In this document: one piece after another, positions 5,559 to 7,478 of the stretch | Layout of the letters: each line of letters starts with the position of its first letter | Position numbering within the stretch: position 1 is the stretch's first letter | DNA from: an uncultured Rhodospirillaceae bacterium | Lineage (GTDB): Bacteria; Pseudomonadota; Alphaproteobacteria; Thalassobaculales; Thalassobaculaceae | Direction of reading: 5' to 3' | DNA length: 7,478 nt | Assembly: GCA_937891725.1 (NCBI GenBank) | Contig: CALAHL010000443.1 | Location: forward strand, 1 to 7,478 | Program-made: the position numbers and the translations under genes | Notes under the pieces: generated by a model | The model's input: only the letters and a program-made list of their open reading frames with translations | Told to the model about the DNA's origin: nothing | Database searches by the model: none

Positions 5559-6346
5559 TGCTGGATGATTTCATGACACGCGCGGCGCTGGCTGGTGTTG
5601 GTGTGGCCTTTGCGGCGGCACCCTTGGGCAGTTTTGTTGTCTGGCGGCGCATGGCCTATTTCGGCGATGCCACAGCCCATGCCGCCATTCTTGGGGTGGC
5701 CCTGTCGCTGGCGCTGCAAATTTCCATCTTCGCAGGCGCGGTGGCCGTGGCGCTGGCGATGGCGTTAACCGTGACGGTACTGACAGGGCGCGGCTATGCA
5801 ATGGACACGCTTCTGGGCGTTCTGGCGCATTCGGCGTTGGCTTTCGGGCTGGTTGCGGTCTCTTTCCTGTCCGGCATCCGCATTGATCTCATGGCCTACC
5901 TCTTCGGAGATATCCTAGCCGTGTCACGCGGCGATCTGGCCGTGATCTGGGGCGGCGCGGTGCTCGTCGTCGGTCTGATCGGCTGGCGCTGGTCGGCGCT
6001 GCTGACCTCGACCATCAGCTCGGAACTTGCCTATGCTAGCGGGATCGATCCCAAGCGCGAACAGCTTATCCTGACACTTTCGCTCGCCATCACGGTTGCG
6101 GTCGCGATCAAGGTGGTGGGGGTCTTACTGATCGCGGCCATGCTGATCATACCCGCCGCCGCTGCCCGCCCCCTTTCGCGCACGCCTGAGCAAATGGCCC
6201 TGACTGCGGCCGCCATCGGCAGCGGCTCGGCCGTGCTTGGCTTGAATGCGGCCTATGCCTTCGACACCCCTGCGGGGCCTTCCATCGTCTGCGTCGCGGC
6301 ACTCGTGTTTCTGACTACAAGCATTTTGCAAAGCTTGCGATCCTGA
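5558..6346 (+). CDS. znuB: Zinc ABC transporter permease ZnuB
   Basis: A 262-residue ABC-3 family inner-membrane permease, the channel of ZnuABC. The N-terminus has the family motif VVWRRMAYFGDATAHAAILG (28-47). About seven or eight hydrophobic segments follow, including the late GVLLIAAMLIIPAAAARPLS region typical of ZnuB. The length is normal (about 260). The ATG overlaps the znuC TAA (TAATG); TGAGG lies about ten bases upstream inside znuC. It is the last gene of zur-znuC-znuB. It is distinct from the partial AztB-like permease at the left edge, though both belong to the same family. No truncation or frameshift is seen; the insertion sequence lies over 200 bases past its stop. Confidence 0.95.
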   Translation: MLDDFMTRAALAGVGVAFAAAPLGSFVVWRRMAYFGDATAHAAILGVALSLALQISIFAGAVAVALAMALTVTVLTGRGYAMDTLLGVLAHSALAFGLVAVSFLSGIRIDLMAYLFGDILAVSRGDLAVIWGGAVLVVGLIGWRWSALLTSTISSELAYASGIDPKREQLILTLSLAITVAVAIKVVGVLLIAAMLIIPAAAARPLSRTPEQMALTAAAIGSGSAVLGLNAAYAFDTPAGPSIVCVAALVFLTTSILQSLRS

Positions 6347-6357
6347 AAGGCAGAGGT

Positions 6358-6380
6358 GTCCAACGCAGAAAACGCTGGAC
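6358..6380 (+). terminator. Weak hairpin after znuB, possible terminator
   Basis: GTCCAACG and CGCTGGAC can pair (one A-C mismatch) around a seven-base loop, 12 bases after the znuB stop. No T-run follows, so intrinsic termination is doubtful. Confidence 0.25.
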
Positions 6381-6568
6381 GGAAGGCTCGAATGGCCGCT
6401 TTGACCAGTCCTGCAGGCATCGGGTCAGACTCCGGAATAAGGCATAAGGACTCTACTGTCATGCGGAGGTGCAGAGTAAAAAATCTGTTTCAGGATTGTC
6501 AGAATGTCGGCTCCGGCAGAAACCACTCATTCGAATCACAGTCGCCGCGAACGACCGCTCTCCGCCGA
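6381..6568. other. Intergenic stretch between znuB and the insertion sequence
   Basis: With the hairpin before it and the transposase leader after it, about 300 bases here hold no gene I can support. An open frame starting with GTG at 6356 runs 73 codons but lacks a ribosome site, crosses the hairpin and ends in the insertion-sequence terminus, so I regard it as chance. No tRNA, CRISPR or clear promoter was seen. Confidence 0.4.
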
Positions 6569-6632
6569 TGCTGTTGAAAAAGTCTCTGTTGCAGCGCGGC
6601 AAGTCCTTTGATTCACTCGATTATGAGGGGAT

Positions 6633-6638
6633 AGGAGG
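6633..6638 (+). promoter_or_regulatory. Perfect Shine-Dalgarno of the transposase gene
   Basis: AGGAGG stands eight bases before the first of two consecutive ATG codons (6647 and 6650), supporting the transposase start. Confidence 0.75.
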
Positions 6639-6646
6639 ATTTTGTC

Positions 6647-7478
6647 ATGATGGGCACCCAAACGGCACCGGCACAGTTGTTCTATGACTTCGATCTGGAG
6701 CGTCATGTTCCTTCCGGTCATATGCTTCGCGAGATCGACCGGTTCCTCGACGTGGATGGGATGCGGGAGGCTCTTCGCCCCTTCTACAGTCACCTCGGGC
6801 GTCCTTCGATCGATCCAGAGCTGATCATCCGGATGCTGGTCATCGGTTACGTCATGGGCATCCGGTCGGAACGTCGCCTCTGCGACGAGGTCCATCTGAA
6901 CCTCGCCTATCGCTGGTTCTGCCGGCTGGGCTTGGAGGGGAAGGTCCCGGATCACTCGACCTTCTCACGCTATCGCCATGGCAAGTTTCGGGAAAGCAAT
7001 CTGCTGCGGCAGGTCTTCGAGGCCACGGTCGAGCGTTGCCTGAGGGAGGATCTTGTCTCGGGCGAGGGTTTCGCTGTCGATGCAAGCCTGATCTCCGCTC
7101 ACGCCAACAAGGTCCGGTCTATTGCGGCCGAAGACTGGAGCCCGGAGGTCGCGCGTGAGGCCGGGACCCGGGCGGCGCGGGAATACTTGGAGACACTCGA
7201 CGATGCCGCCTTCGGGGCCGCGTCGCCGGTCCAGCCGAAGTTTGTGGCGAAGTCCGATCCAGCTGCGCAATGGACCCGCGCCGAGGAAAGCCGCCCGTAT
7301 TTTGCCTATGCCACCAACTACCTGATCGACACCAAGAGTTCGGTGATCATGGATGTCGAAGCCACGAGAGCGATCCGTCAGGCTGAGGTCGGAGCCTCGC
7401 GGACCATGCTGGACAGGACGGAGAAGCGGTTCGGCATTCGACCGGATTGGCTGGCGGCCGACACGGCATATGGCAACG
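6647..7478 (+). CDS. IS1182-family DDE transposase, N-terminal 277 residues, cut by window edge
   Basis: An uninterrupted reading frame from MMGTQTAPAQLFYDFDLERH to the end of the window. It has the N-terminal transposase domain of IS1182/IS5-like elements: HVPSGHMLREIDRFLD (20-35), GRPSIDPELIIRMLVIGYVM (51-70), GIRSERRLCDEVHLNLAYRW (71-90) and KVPDHSTFSRYRHGKF (99-114). The catalytic core then starts with VDASLI (Asp145), and the second catalytic aspartate is probably Asp272 in AADTAYGN; the final glutamate would lie beyond the edge. The full protein in this family is about 450 residues. It would cut and rejoin the element's own ends. No frameshift or stop is seen, so the copy may be functional, but the C-terminal part is not visible. 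Confidence 0.92.
   Translation, partial: MMGTQTAPAQLFYDFDLERHVPSGHMLREIDRFLDVDGMREALRPFYSHLGRPSIDPELIIRMLVIGYVMGIRSERRLCDEVHLNLAYRWFCRLGLEGKVPDHSTFSRYRHGKFRESNLLRQVFEATVERCLREDLVSGEGFAVDASLISAHANKVRSIAAEDWSPEVAREAGTRAAREYLETLDDAAFGAASPVQPKFVAKSDPAAQWTRAEESRPYFAYATNYLIDTKSSVIMDVEATRAIRQAEVGASRTMLDRTEKRFGIRPDWLAADTAYGN

Larger units (their letters stand above)
6570..7478 (+). mobile_element. IS1182-family insertion sequence, left part
   Basis: The element begins near GCTGTTGAAAAAGTCTCTG (about 6570), which looks like the terminal inverted repeat seen in this kind of element. A leader of about 75 bases and a transposase gene follow. The right end and its repeat lie outside the window, so the exact boundary and any target duplication cannot be fixed. 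Orientation is the same as znuB; no gene in the window is broken by it. Confidence 0.7.

Noticed and set aside
6356..6577. 73-codon GTG frame downstream of znuB
   Set aside because: No ribosome site, it overlaps a hairpin and the insertion-sequence terminus, and shows no recognisable protein features.

Overview
The window looks like chromosomal DNA of an alphaproteobacterium, most likely of the Rhodobacteraceae/Paracoccaceae. The reasons are the high G+C content with GC-rich third codon positions, an AztA/AztB-type zinc transporter beside ZnuABC, and the sequence character of the proteins. Almost everything in it concerns zinc acquisition and survival under zinc starvation. The exception is the right-hand ~900 bases, the left part of an IS1182-type insertion sequence cut off by the window edge.

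Layout. Bases 1-2182 (minus strand) form one tight transcription unit reading leftward: a CobW/COG0523 GTPase metallochaperone, a 48-residue single-helix membrane peptide, a metal ABC-transporter ATPase (AztA-like) and the start of its permease (AztB-like, leaves the window). The junctions are 2 bases, ATGA and ATGA. Divergent from it at 2270-3000 (plus) are a phosphoribosyl-AMP cyclohydrolase homologue (HisI2-like) and an unrecognised 86-residue protein with a Cys-x2-His-x-Cys-Pro motif, joined by a GTGA overlap. znuA (minus, 3101-4222) codes for a periplasmic zinc-binding protein with a very long His/Asp/Glu loop. Divergent from znuA is zur-znuC-znuB (plus, 4279-6346), joined by ATGA and TAATG overlaps. 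A 220-base gap follows, then the insertion sequence.

Regulation. Both divergent intergenic regions carry an A+T-rich, partly palindromic site sharing the core ACGTTATAT. One lies between cobW and hisI (2231-2253), the other between znuA and zur (4235-4252). They are the obvious candidate Zur operators, with the repressor encoded 26 bases from one of them. Two operators could therefore switch all four transcription units together.

How the genes fit together (inference from families plus layout). When zinc is low, Zur would release both operators. Cells would then make two ABC zinc importers (Znu and Azt), a GTPase that delivers metal to client proteins, and a back-up histidine-biosynthesis enzyme. 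In that enzyme the position of the first family zinc-ligand cysteine is aspartate. The two least known parts are the 48-residue membrane peptide and the 86-residue Cys/His protein; both are translationally coupled to recognised zinc-starvation genes and are the best candidates here for undescribed components.
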